64,000 bases of DNA from Congeria kusceri. Lineage: Eukaryota; Mollusca; Bivalvia; Myida; Dreissenidae. The stretch covers positions 36,416,426-36,480,425 of the forward strand of contig CM051036.1 in the NCBI GenBank assembly GCA_027627225.1, in the 5' to 3' direction. Each line of letters opens with the position of its first letter. Positions within the stretch are counted from its first letter, which is position 1. Position numbers and translations under genes: made by a program. The notes beneath the pieces are model-generated. The model ran no database searches. It saw nothing but the letters and a program-made list of their open reading frames with translations, and was not told where the DNA came from. Shown here piece by piece: positions 21,458-33,107 of this stretch.

Positions 21458-21905
21458 TTTGTCGCAGTGGTGTCATGAATATTGAGTGGGCCTTGCCATC
21501 CAAAGATCATGAGTTTGATCCCTATTCAGGGTGCGTTTAAATGATCTTTCTATAGAGATACCAAGTACTGGGGCCATATTCCAGAAACATCTTAAGTTGA
21601 TCTTAAAATATTTTAACGTAAGTTCCAATTATTGTAAGGTAATAGTTTTAAAACTACACGCAAATTAATGAATCCAATTACAATTAAGCAAATATTAGTT
21701 AATAGCAAGTTGATAATTAGTGAAAATTCAGCTGAATTTCATGTATACATGGAATAAAAAGCTTAAGAAAAATGATGATTTTAAGGCTAAGGATAAGATT
21801 TCACTTAAGATGTTTCTTGAATACGACCCCTGATTCTACTTAGGAAATGGACTCGAAAGTGTCTGAATAAGCCTTTGGCTTTTGACACAATCTAGCTTAA
21901 ATAAC
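21458..21905 (+). mobile_element. SINE family S2 copy interrupted by a MITE
   Basis: SINE halves lie at 21458-21570 and 21831-21905; the junction phrases CCAAGTACTG and TGATTCTACTTAGGAAA join to give the same text as the intact copy near 11490. The interruption is described separately. Confidence 0.75.
21571..21830. mobile_element. TIR MITE inserted in a SINE
   Basis: The left end GGGCCATATTCCAGAAACAT and the reverse complement of the right end, GGGGTCGTATTCAAGAAACA, form the terminal repeat, continuing with CTTAAGT. The host SINE appears duplicated for TG only. A related element is at 32949-33107. Confidence 0.75.
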
Positions 21906-22481
21906 TACCTTTTAAATAAATAATAAACAATGTGTCAAACTAAAAAGGAAGTATTTAATGAGCATACATTCATGTACTGGAAATTAACAAATGTTATGTT
22001 TTCTGGTGTGCTTTCCAGATGAGCTAACTGTTATTGAATCTCTTATTTTAGTTCATGGATTATGGAACATAGTTTGTTAGTTCATGGATTATGGAACATA
22101 GTTTGTGAGGATACAATGGTTTAGGTATAATTCTGCTTCCTAAAAGTTTTGATTACCTTTGATAATTTTTAGCTCACCTGAGCTATTGGTATAGGGGACC
22201 TCTTTGGCGTCGTCCATATGCTGTCAACAATGTGGACCGTTATCGCGATAAAGACTACAGTTTTTATTCAATCTTGACCTAACTTGCACAGTGGGTGTAT
22301 GACCATAAACTCTCGGATGGGATTGATAATGGGCCGAATCGGACCAAGAACACCAAAGTTATTGCCCCTTTTCATGTGAAAAATGCTGAAATTGCTTTTC
22401 TCCCAACATATGGAGTTTATTTTTAATCCAATCTTGACCACACTTACACAGTTTGTGTATATAGTGTATATGTGTATAAAG

Positions 22482-23245
22482 TAGGGATGTCAACGAATAT
22501 TCGAATATTCTAATACTTGACCGAATATTTGAATATTAAATGATTATTCGAATGGCAAAAAAATTAAAATATTTGTCCATAATAAACTAGTTTAATTCTA
22601 TAATCCGCGATCATTATGTTTTCACAGTTACCTAATTTGACACGTTGACATGTTATTTAACACCATTGATACCCGAATGCGCAGTGGGAGATAACAGATT
22701 AAGCAAACTGTGACAATCGAGTCGTAAACGGACCCTAAGAAGAGACCGATTTTTTGCGCAGTTTGTACGTAACATTATTTTGGTGCTAAACTGAAGCTAA
22801 TTGGAGACCGATGTTTTCACACTGACGCTAATTTGAGACAAATGTTTGAACAATGTATGGTGCATTATGCGGTTTAGGTGTTACTATTAATTAAATTTCA
22901 TTCCTTTAATTAGCGGATCCGATTAATCTCAAAGTATTCTCGTTCATTTAACCTGTTTATTAAATTGTCCGATTGCTTTGTGTATTGGGTGTCTGTTTTG
23001 CGTTGTTTGAAGCGTATAGATCTGTTTTACTATTAATAAATGTATGACAAAGTAAATGATTCGAAATAAAATCTAATAGCTGTTTTATATGTTGTTTTAT
23101 TATGACGTCAATGAATTGGATGAAGATTGATGATTGATGATGATGATGATGATGATGATGATTGATATTTAAAAAAACGAATGAATATTCGAATATTATG
23201 CGAATATTGAATTCGAATAACGTGTTGGTATTCATTGCCATCGTA
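22482..23245. mobile_element. Non-autonomous hAT-type element with 8-bp target duplication
   Basis: The element is 764 bp. GTATAAAG flanks it exactly on both sides (22474-22481 and 23246-23253). The left end TAGGGATGTCAACGAATA and the right end in reverse complement TACGATGGCAATGAATAC are an imperfect terminal repeat, followed inside by CGAATATTCGAATA-type sequence on both sides. It has no transposase and carries a (GAT)n run. Confidence 0.88.
23128..23163 (+). repeat. (GAT)n microsatellite inside the hAT element
   Basis: About eight tandem TGA/GAT units; the apparent poly-His or poly-Ser reading on the other strand is only this repeat. Confidence 0.9.
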
Positions 23246-23779
23246 GTATAAAGTCTTGGCCACAGTAGAATATGGGCAAGATTGGACTAGAAACACCAGC
23301 GTTATTGGCCCTTTCTTGTTAAAAACAGAGCCAAATAGGACTGTGTTGATATAAAGTGTTTATTTTGCATGCAGTCTATACAAAACTTGCATGGATTGTT
23401 TATTGAAATTATATCTCAGACAATTTTAATAATAACCAGATCAGAACATACATACTGGAGTTATTGCCCTAGTTTGATTATAAATTGCAAACACATTTTA
23501 TTATTTTTCTCACTATTTCCCAAGCAAAATATATATTCCTGAATTAATATCTGTGGTCTAAGGGAGATAAGTGAATTGGAACAGGTGTAGCCTCCCTGGA
23601 AAACCTATATGCAACATCAAAAGTAGCACTCCACAGAGCAGCACATTAATAGCCATAACTAGAAACTTGATAGTAGGCAGTGTATGCACATGGCCTGTGG
23701 TTAGTGAATACACACCCAGATAGGTCAGTGGGGCTGTTTACAGCCATCTGGATTTAATTGTCCACTTCTGTGTATTATT

Positions 23780-24293
23780 TTTCAAAACAAGGTTGCCAGG
23801 GGGCGGGGCAGTTTGACCATATATGGCTATGGGTGTCAGGTGTCCATCATTTTCATTTGTGTCAACATTTAACTTCAAAGATCTATGTACCCGCTATTCA
23901 GTTGTAAAAAGCCATTATGATGTCTTAGACTCAGGTGAGCAACCTAGGGCCATCTTGGCCCTCTTGTTTTTTGGTTTACACATGTTAGCTGAATTATACA
24001 TGTACCAGATACAATAAATCTTGAGCCCTCAAAATTAATATAATGTTGGACGAATTCAAAGCAAGTTGTTATGTATGTGAGAAAAATTCAAAGCAAGTAG
24101 CTTTGGTATAGTGTGAGAAATATTAAAAGCGCTTAGTTACTTATAATATTAGCAAAAAATTCAAAGCAAGTAGAGCTAGTTATGTATAATGTGAGAAAAA
24201 TTTAAAGCAAGTAGCTTTTGTATAATGTGAGAAAAATGCAAAGCAAGTAGTTATGTAACATGTGGGAAATTTTGTAAAGCAAGTAGTTATTTT
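23780..24293 (+). repeat. Local duplication, distal copy
   Basis: Same block as 18685-19235, about 5.1 kb away. It includes the element 3' end (hairpin 23947-23961) and a shorter, more decayed minisatellite at 24055-24293. It does not include the CYLD last exon. Confidence 0.85.
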
Positions 24294-24323
24294 ACAGAAA
24301 AAAAGATACCAGAATTTATTTTT

Positions 24324-25230
24324 AGCTAACCTGAGCACAAAGTGCTCATGGTGAGCTTTTGTGACCGCCCTTTGTCTGTGTGCGTGCGTGCGAGCGCCGT
24401 CAACTTTTCATTTAAACAACATCTCCTCCTAAACCGCTCCTTGATCCTTGGGTGGACCTCTTTCAAAGTGGTTCAAATCTTTCCGGTCCGCTGCATATGT
24501 AGGTCACCAGAGCTAAAAATAGATTTAAAAAGTGAAAACTTTAAAAACCTTCTGCTATGAAACCGCAAGGCTCAGAGCTTTCCTATTTAATATGTGACAT
24601 CCTCTATTGGTCCTCTACAAAGATTGTTCAAATGATGCCCCTTAGGTCAAAACTGGCCACGCCCCGGGGGTTACATGGTTTATATAGACTTATGTAGCAA
24701 AATGACTTTAAAAATCTTCTCCTTTGAGACAGCAAGGTCTAGAGGTTTCATATTTGGTATGTAACGTTGTATAGTGGTCCTCTACAGAGATTGTTCAAAT
24801 AATGCCCCTGGGGTCAAAACTGGCCACGCCCCAGGGGTCACATGGTTTATATAGACTTATATATCAAAATGACATTAAAAAATCTTCTAAAAAACCGCAA
24901 GGCCTAGAGGTTTCATACTTGGTATCTAAATTGTATAGTGGTCCTCTACAGAGATTGTTCAAATGATGCCCCTGGAGTCAAAACTGGGCACACCCCGGGG
25001 GTCACATGGTTTATATAGACTTAAAAGTTAAATAGCAAAATGACTTTAAAAATCTCCTTTGAAACTGCTAGGCCCAGAGGTTTTGTATTTGGTATTGAAC
25101 ATTGTATAGTTGTCCTCTACAAAGATTGTTCTAATGATGTCTCAGGGGTCAAAACTGGCCCTGCCCTCGGGGTCACACTGTTTATATAGACTTAAATAGC
25201 AAAATGACTTTAAGATTCTTCAGATTTCTT
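24324..25230 (+). mobile_element. Helentron-like element type 1 with 165-bp tandem units
   Basis: It starts AGCTAACCTGAGCACAAAGT with the hairpin partner GTGCTCATGGTGAGC. Four to five units of about 165 bp follow, each with GGTCCTCTACA, GTTCAAATGATGCCCCT, TCAAAACTGGCCACGCCC and TATATAGACTT. The same unit builds the reverse-strand arrays at 37577 and 49080. Confidence 0.8.
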
Positions 25231-25385
25231 CATGAAAGTACAGTCCTTACTTGTTTATGTCCACGAGTTTTATTGTTTGTTTTTGATATGCAAGGGTTAG
25301 CTGGGGAGTTAAATAAATGTAACAGTTTATAAGCTAGTTGAATGCTTTTATGACAGTTATGGCACACATGCTTTAAATAACATTT

Positions 25386-26592
25386 TTATGCCCCCAAAGG
25401 AGGGCATATAGTAGTGGCACTGTCCGTCTGTGATGCGTGGGTGTGTTTTGGGTCCGTCCGTCCAGACTTTGTTTCCGCTCTGTAACTTATTATTGCCTGG
25501 ATGGATTTTAATATAACTTCAGATTATTGTTCCCCATGACTAGACGATGTGTCGCGTATAACTCCCATGCTCGTCGGTCAAAGGTCAAGGTCACAATTCA
25601 AGGTCAAAGGTCATGAATTTTTGTTTCCGCTTTATAACTTCTAAATGCCTGGATGGATTTTAATATAACTTCAGATAATTATTCCACATGACCAGACGAT
25701 GTGTCACGTACAACTCCCATGCTCATCGGTCAAAGGTCAAGGTCACAATTTAAGGTCAAAGGTCATGGATTTTTGTTTCCGCTCTGTAACTTCTTAACGC
25801 CTGGAAGGATTTTAATATTTTAATATAACTTCAGATTATTATTCCCCATGACCAGACAATGTGTCGCGTACAACTCCCATAATGGTCGGTCAAAGGTCAA
25901 GGTCACAATTCAAGGTCAAAGGTCAATTATTTTTGTTTCCACTTAATAACTTCTAAACGTCTGGAGAGATTTAAATGTTACTTCAGATTATTATTCTCTA
26001 TGACCAGACAATGTGTCGCATACAACTCCCATGCTCGTCTGTCAAAGGTCAAGGTCACAATTCAGGGTCAAAGGTCAAGGATTTCTGTTTCTCCACCATT
26101 ACTTGTAAATGTTTGAAAGGATTTTAAAATTACTTCAGATTATTATTTCCTATGACCAGGCGATGTGTTGTGTACAACTCCCATGGTCCTCAGTCAAAGG
26201 TCAAGGTCACAATTCAAGGTCAAATGTCAAGGAATTTTCTTTCTTCTCTATAACTTCCAAAAGCCTTGAAGGATTTTAATATTGAGATTATTTTTTTCCT
26301 ATGACCAGATGATGTGTTACATACCACTTACATGCTCCTCAATCAAGGTCTGTGGGTCCAAGGTTACACTTAAAAGGTCAAATATTAGAATGAACTTTTT
26401 GTAGGAAGCATCATTTTTGCCAACATGTAAGAAATGTAATAACTTGGTGGGAATGAAGATCATTATGAGGCAGTGTGTCACAACAACAAACAGCTGTGTT
26501 GCTGAAATCTCAAGATATTTTTCCAGGGCATAATATTGTACTCTGACATTGTTTTGCCTTCCTCCGATGAGCATATGCTTCGGGGGCATATG
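25386..26592 (+). mobile_element. Tandem-unit element type 2 (ATGCCCCC ends) with DR1-like motifs
   Basis: It opens TATGCCCCCAAAGGAGGGCA and closes GCATATGCTTCGGGGGCAT, so the ends are inverted. Between them are six to seven units of about 160 bp, with TGGATTTTAATATAACTTC, ATGACCAGACGATGTGTC and GTCAAAGGTCAAGGTCACAA. Four units carry an AGGTCAAAGGTCA-type direct repeat. Confidence 0.8.
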
Positions 26593-26692
26593 TTACATCC
26601 TGTGACAAGCCTTGTTTCAAACCTGTCAGAACAGTAAGGTTTCTTCATTGCCAGTACTCAGGTGAGCCCTTTGGGCCATCATGGACCTCTTG
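26593..26692 (+). mobile_element. Helentron-like element type 1, 3' end
   Basis: ACTCAGGTGAGCCCTTTGGG is followed by the hairpin GGGCCATCATGGACC at 26673-26687 and TCTTG before a T-rich flank. It directly follows the type 2 element, so type 2 may have inserted into a type 1 copy whose 5' end is at 24324. Confidence 0.65.
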
Positions 26693-27653
26693 TTGTTATT
26701 CTGATTTGCTTGTTAAGATTTAATTTTTCTTCAGATTTAGACTGGTTGTATGTTATTATTCTGTAGTTTAAATAAATACGTGTAATGCAACAGAAAAAAA
26801 TCACACATTCTGGATGAATTATATCTTTTTTTACTCTTATTACCCTGAAATAATACTTTGTCTGAGCACATTTTTAGAAGACATGATTTTGGAAAGCTTT
26901 AACTATCAATATCCCTTTATAGATGTCCAGTTTCTGCATGTATACACAGTGTGGGTGTATTTTTCCGAACATCAACAAAACAGTCATATTTTCAACCAGT
27001 TCAAGATTAAACATTGCTTTTCACTACAGAAGATACAAGCATGCTCTTGTTTACTTACATTGTTAAAGAGTTGACCCTAAAACATGTATGTGATAATGCA
27101 GATATATAGTGTGTTATGATTTGTTCCTTGTGTTCAAAATTGAAAACATCTGAATTGTTTAATTTTATAGATGAAAAGAATGCTAATACTTCTAATTTTT
27201 CTGTCTGTTGTTTGTATTTTCTTTTTCATGTGTGTGTAGAGGTGTATTTGTGTTGTCTTTTTACACATTGAAATTCTTTTATTTATGGTTCTGTAATACA
27301 AAAAACATGTTAGCCAATGTTATTATGGTAAAGTGTAAATATGTATTCGGGTGTGTTTGACATTAGTGGGAGATTCTGTTAGTTATAGTGTATTGACTTT
27401 CATTTTTATTTTACTATTTATTATTAGAGGATAAATGCTTAAAATGCAAATGATTTAATAGTGGCTACTGTATTAAAGGTTTGTTGTAAATTTAAAATAA
27501 AGTTGTGTTAAAAGTCAGGCTTTGTAGTAATAGTTTTATCGTACCTCGTTTTTGAATCATTTAAGTTTAAAACAATGATCAAGCCAGCATACAAAATGTA
27601 AGTTTTATCATTTTTAGACTGACTAAAATATGTGATCCTCTTGCCGGCAGGTC

Positions 27654-27920
27654 AGGGCCCGTATTCACAAAGCTCCTTAGGGAAAACCTAAGTAAACTTC
27701 TTAAATCAATAAAAGTCCTTAAGTCTAAAGCTGTTTCACGTGTAGGTCTTTTCACCTTAAAATGTTTAGTAAACTAGTAAATATTGCTTAGATGTTTAGT
27801 ATTTTACCTTTTTTGAAAACACAAATCATTGGATTTTACTTTGAAAATTTGATTGGACATTTTCACTGAAGTCGAACTTAAGTTGAGATTTCCCTTGGGA
27901 GCTTTGTTTATACCGGCCCT
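27654..27920. mobile_element. TIR MITE, GGGCC...CACAAAGC family
   Basis: Left end AGGGCCCGTATTCACAAAGC; right end in reverse complement AGGGCCGGTATAAACAAAGC. Related to the element at 21178-21445. About 270 bp without coding. Confidence 0.75.
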
Positions 27921-27939
27921 GGTGACAGCACATTTTATT

Positions 27940-28158
27940 GTGTCGCCTTAAACGGCGACATAGGGGTTACTTTGGCCGCGGTGGCCCCTTTAGTTTGTGC
28001 AGACAATAACTTGAGAAGTGTTTGTGCAATCATTATGAAACTTTAGGTAAGTGTTCGTAGGCATAAAAGATAGGTTAAGTTCGGTTTTCTGCATAATTGC
28101 TCTCATTGTACTTGAGTTATGCCCCGTCAGGCGACACATCCGACTCGCTAAGTTCTAG
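27940..28158 (+). mobile_element. Small element with GTGTCGCC ends
   Basis: GTGTCGCCTTAAACGGCGAC is a hairpin at the left; GTCAGGCGACACATCCGACT is near the right end, followed by CTAGTTTCT. The plan (left hairpin, subterminal complement at the right) resembles the type 1 elements. Confidence 0.5.
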
Positions 28159-28645
28159 TTTCTTCTAGAAAACTTGGAATTTGAAAAACACTTATAATAT
28201 CAGGGCTAATGAGTTTGCACATTACTGAAAGCTTCGAGCAGTTGGTTTCATATTGTAATTTACCACTCAATTGTTTATTTGCTGCATATTACAAATAAAT
28301 GTCACATTTGATACTGGATTAAGTTTTTGAACACTCTTAATTTTTAGACACCCTCTTTTTTAGCCAAAATAATTATTTTTGTAACTGTTATTTTTTGACA
28401 GCCAGCTTATAACCCATAATTTATGACTATATGTTTGGGCACTGATATTAAGTGGTATTTATTTAATATCAAAATTTGTCTAATTTTTTGTTATATAATT
28501 CTGTTGTAACTTTCAACCTTTCTTCCATAAACAATAATTGGAAGTTTTGAAAAATAATTTTAAGCTTTAAAAATATGCACGCATTATGTTACCTTCTGCA
28601 TGAAATGTATATTAATCCAATTGAAATCTCGCTGACATTAAAAAC

Positions 28646-28960
28646 AAGTGGGCCATGATGGCCTTAGGCGTGCACCTGAGTACTTGAAACAACAAAGATT
28701 AGTTCTGAATCTAATACAAATCAACCCACATCAGCCAGATTACTGCTGTTGTTTACCTGGCAATTAACAGACGCAATACAGATGTTGTCCAGCCTATTTT
28801 ACGCCATCCCGCCATATTTCACCTTGGCTGACATTAAATTTTGCCTTCCTATAATGTTTTAAACCAGGTTGCATGCCCTTCGGGACATTTACCAACCCAG
28901 ATACTTGCCCTCCTCTGTATAGCATACACATTGTTGATTGAAAACAGTACCGTCCTAATC
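28646..28960 (-). mobile_element. Helentron-like element type 1, 3' end on the minus strand
   Basis: Read on the - strand, the end is TACTCAGGTGCACGCCTAAG, then the hairpin GGCCATCATGGCC and CACTTG before a T run. Upstream units are not recognisable. Confidence 0.6.
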
Positions 28961-29553
28961 CTTTTCAAAACATAATGACCATGTTTAGATGGGCTTCAGA
29001 GCTGCAACGGTTTACCCATGGCCCGATTCGAATCAATTTCGATTTCGAACATCAGTTAGTTGCATATTTCGATTTAAAACGTGTTTGCCTTTTTACATCC
29101 GTGTTTTTGCATATTCACGAGTCGTGCCTTACAATATATAGTAAAGATATTTGTTACTATTAATGCCATTGTATTGGTTAATGTCATCATGTGTGAATTG
29201 AATTATCAATATAAACAAAGCAATGGAAAAAGTGGTGATAATGTTTCTTTAACAGCGGCCATGATGACATGATCAGGTAACATTATTAATCTGCATAAAT
29301 ACAGTTATTTTAATTACAAATCAATCATAAATACATGTATACAAAAGAGAATCGAATCAAAATTGGTTGGTTTAGTATCGGGGCATTTACAACTGAGTTA
29401 TCGCTGCATTAAAAGAATCCTTGAAGCTCTAATGGGCTTATGTCTCAGGTGGAAAACGTCCGGGAGAAATTATGTCCCCCTGCCTGAAACCTAACACGAA
29501 TGCCTATGTCCCATGTTTGATAGTATCACAGAGGTGAGAAATTGTGCTGCCAG

Positions 29554-29630
29554 TCCGGGACTCGAACCCAGGACCTCTCACTTACAGGGCAAGCGTTTTC
29601 CCGAACAAGCTTACTGGGCTGCGGCACTAC
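29554..29630 (-). repeat. tRNA-Tyr-like SINE head on the minus strand
   Basis: On the - strand the loop CTGTAAG (anticodon position GTA) lies between TTGCC and TGAGA, and GGTTCGAGTCC is a perfect B box. The D arm is decayed. It is a repeat, not a functional tRNA. Confidence 0.5.
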
Positions 29631-29782
29631 TTCTTCCCTTTAGTGACCAAGTTCATAGCGTGACATAGTTGAACTTTGCAAGGTTTATACTATAGACAAT
29701 GTCTTGTAAACCCTACTATGCCTCCTTAATTCAACCAAAACATGAAGTACTTCTGCTGTTGTTTTTTTTGATGATGATTGTG

Positions 29783-30605
29783 CAGTGAAACCTGTCCAAA
29801 CCGAACCCTGTGAAAACCCAATCCCTGTCAAAACCGAACGGCTGTGTTGGTCCAGATTTTTTTCCTTCTTTTTTTATATATCAAAAAACCTTAATAAACC
29901 AAACCGAATACCCAACGATTTTTTCACAAATTTGATGTCATTTAACCTTAAAAAACCTGAATTAACCAAACGGTGTACCCTGCCAGGTGTCACTACGCGA
30001 TAGCGCGGAAGCGTGAACCCGATAGTTGGTGACACAATTACACACAAAGGGCAGTGGTGACATTTGCGATCAGCTAGTTGGTGCGTATGACAATAGTCAA
30101 CTTGTGAACAACAGATTAGTCTGTCGTGTTCTATGTTAAAATTTATGTGCAGTGTAAAGTTTTAAATCTTTCAGAACAGTGTAATTAATTTATACATATA
30201 TTAAATTCTGGCAATATTTTCGATCACTTATCTCCATAAGTGTAAGGCTTGGGATACAATCGAGCTAAAATGAATATGTTTCAACTAATCAAAGCAGTCA
30301 ACAATGGGTGATTTCTTTAAGCAGACGTAAATAAGTTGGTCGTTGAATACATGAACTTGTTTGATTGATAATTTGAGTGTCGTTTTATGTACCAATACAC
30401 ATTTTGTAACAAAAATAAAACAATAATAAAAGTGTAAACATAAACATGTTTTTGTCTTATTATATACTCGAATTATCATATAAAATAGAACGTACATTTT
30501 TAAAGGAAAATGACATTTGATAAAAAACCTGGATAAACCGAACACCTCTGAAACCCTAACGATCGGCCCGGTCCCAACGCCGTTAGGTTTAGACAGGTTC
30601 TACTG
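29783..30605. mobile_element. Pogo/Tigger-like non-autonomous element
   Basis: CAGTGAAACCTGTCCAAACC at the left and, in reverse complement, CAGTAGAACCTGTCTAAACC at the right form about 24 bp of terminal repeat. CAGT...CCTGTC ends are typical of pogo-type Tc1/mariner relatives, which duplicate TA; only the right flank is TA here. Further subterminal copies of CCGAAC(C) occur at both sides. No transposase was seen. Confidence 0.7.
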
Positions 30606-30775
30606 TATTTTATAATTTCAGTGATAATTCAATATTAATTACCATTGGCCTGTTTAATCGTGTCTTATAGGTTGATTTAGAATGAGACAGATTGAAAATC
30701 AAGCATTGAACATAAAACTGTTGTATCTGCTTAACGTTTCTATATCAGATACAATACATGCTCAACCCTTGAAAT

Positions 30776-31031
30776 GAGGGGCGTCGTGGGAAAACCGGTC
30801 GTAATGCATGTGCGTAAAGTGCTGTCCCGGATTAGCCTGTGCAGACTGTGCTAATCCAGGACGGCACTTTCCACTTTTATGGTATTTTCTGTTTCAAGGA
30901 AGTCTCTTCTAAACATAAATCCACTGTAGGCGGAAAGTGCTGTCCTGGATTAGCCTGTGCGGACTGCACAGGCTAATCCGGGACGACACTTTACGCACAT
31001 GCATAAGTCCGGTTTATCCAGTATGCCCCTC
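30776..31031. mobile_element. Palindromic MITE family P copy
   Basis: GGGGCGTCGTGGGAAAACCG at the left and a decayed right end (GGTTTATCCAGTATGCCCCT). The first hairpin has lost part of one arm. Confidence 0.85.
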
Positions 31032-31250
31032 AAGTGTATTTTAACAAGATAATTATAATTATGTTTGTACTTCACATGCAATTATTTATTAATATTTTTA
31101 ATACACCAAATAAAATGTTCATATTCTCAGTAATGGTGTAATGTTGAATACAATAGGCATTTTCTGTATAATTATATTGTGTAACAACTCTAACTAGCTT
31201 CAGGTAGAAAGTGTGGCAAACACATTGCACTAGTACAGAAAATAATACTT

Positions 31251-31514
31251 ATGAAACGTCTTGTGGGAAAAGCAGGCTAAATGCATGTGCGTAAAGTGTC
31301 GTCCCGGATCAGCCTGTGCAGTCCGCACAGGCTGAACTGGACGACACTTGACGGTTTTATGATATTTTCTGTTTCAAGGGAGTCTGTTCTAAACATAATT
31401 CCACTTTAGGCGGAAAGTGCCGCCCTGAATAAGCCTATGCTGACTGGACAGGCAGATCCGGGACGCCACTTACCGCACATGCATTAAGCCCGGTTTTCCC
31501 ATGACACGCCTCAT
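31251..31514. mobile_element. Palindromic MITE family P copy
   Basis: GAAACGTCTTGTGGGAAAAG to TTTTCCCATGACACGCCTCA, with two internal hairpins. It is only about 220 bp from the previous copy and is in the same arrangement. Confidence 0.85.
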
Positions 31515-32783
31515 ATAATTTTTCTTGAGCTAAATGGCTGCATGATTCAACACAAGGTTTATTACATCAATGATTTGATGCAGGTGTATAATTACCAATA
31601 ATCATTTAATATTACTCTAAATCAGAGATTTCCAGTCCAAGAGAACACAATCCTATTGAATGAATCATGCCAATGATGGGAAAATAAAATACATGAAACA
31701 ACCATAATAAAGTAAAATCACATTTAATTACATGTATACAAGATAAAACACAAAGATCAGAGATGTAACAAAAAGAATGTCATAAAATCATATTTCCTAC
31801 TTGCATCTAGTAATAGTATGGAACAGTATCAATAACGGAGAAACTACAATTTACAAACACAGCTTAGTACATGTATGTACAACAGAGTAAGATTAAGAAC
31901 AACATAATGCATTTTTCTGAGTAGGAAAACAACAGTGTTATCTAGTAAAACATTTTAACAAATCAGTACAACTAACTACCATGTATACATCTCATCACAA
32001 GTAAAAACTCTAAACAGTTTTGATTAAAACGATGAGTTAGATACAAAGACAGAAATAACATTTTTGAAAATACAAACATTAAGGTTATCAAGATTCATAT
32101 TAAACATCATACATGTTATTTGTTCAAAACATTGCAAACCAATATACAAGAATATATTCCAACATTACATGTTAACATAATAGCCGACAATTTCCGCATA
32201 GAGCTAAAAATCGATCAATAAAAGACGTTCAATTGTCTGGTAGTTTCAAACAAATGAAGATCACTGTAAAACATTATTTACAGAGGAAACATAATTTGAA
32301 AGCGAATCATTTCTATCACGGTAAAAATCAATAATCTGTAATACGAAGAGTAAGCCTGAGTTACTTAAACGTGTCAATTTATTTTATAGGTTTTATAAGC
32401 CATGCCCTACGTCTTGGTTACTATAAGGTATTGTATGAATTTTAAATAACAAATAAGAACTAGACCAAAGGTAGGGAAAGATCTACAGCAAAATAGCAGG
32501 GCCCAGAACCTGCTCCTTTTTGGTTCCCCCCTGCTGCCCCTCTGGGCTGGTCAAGACAGAAATGTTCAATATCTTTTGAAATGTAATATATTTTTGCAAA
32601 TATTCAATGACAAATGAATAGACTATGCTTAAAACCTTAATAAGAAGGATAATACTAATAAAACCCCTGGATTTAGCAATTTATTACATGATGTCAACAG
32701 ACTGGTCCGGCTTTCCCTACCAAAGGCAATATATGTGCAAGCAGGCTTCACTTATAGAGGCTACATGTATCAGATTGTCTAGG

Positions 32784-32858
32784 ATTGAGCATGAAACTGT
32801 TGTGACTGCTATAAATGCCAAACATTTCTATATAATAGTTTCACGCTCAACCCTCGAT
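32784..32858. repeat. Short imperfect hairpin
   Basis: GGATTGAGCATGAAACTGTT pairs with the reverse complement of ATAGTTTCACGCTCAACCCT around a loop of about 35 bases. An open frame across it is not believed to be coding. Confidence 0.4.
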
Positions 32859-32948
32859 GTGCGATGAACTTACTGGTAGTCTTTAATCATTATCCATTAA
32901 AGCCAATAGGATCATACAGTGTTCTGTAACAAACTTATACAAAGGCTG

Positions 32949-33107
32949 TTTGCTAGAAGCATCTTAAGTTAAAATAGTTTCACATTATACTATATGTAAT
33001 TTATAAACACTAAGCACAGTGTCATAAACATATGGAATAAAAAGTTGTAAGAACGTGATTTTAAAGTTAAGATTTTACTTAAGATGTTTCTGGAATATGG
33101 CTCCTGA
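32949..33107. mobile_element. TIR MITE related to the one inserted in the SINE
   Basis: GCTAGAAGCATCTTAAGTTA at the left and, reversed, GAGCCATATTCCAGAAACAT plus CTTAAGT at the right. Shorter than the 260-bp relative at 21571. Confidence 0.65.

Larger units (their letters stand above)
22171..23330 (+). mobile_element. Helentron-like element type 1, copy split by a hAT element
   Basis: It starts AGCTCACCTGAGCTATTGGT and contains ATCGCGATAAAGACTACAG and TGGGATTGATAATGGGCC. The text stops at 22481 and resumes at 23246 (GTATAAAGTCTTGGCCACAG). The 3' end is not clear; the next 3' hairpin is at 23947. Confidence 0.65.

Noticed and set aside
22960..23296. Poly-His/poly-Ser open frames on the minus strand.
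   Set aside because: They translate a (GAT)n microsatellite within a hAT-type element.
32625..32867. 80-codon open frame downstream of MAF1.
   Set aside because: It crosses a short hairpin, has no splice or domain support, and is as expected by chance.
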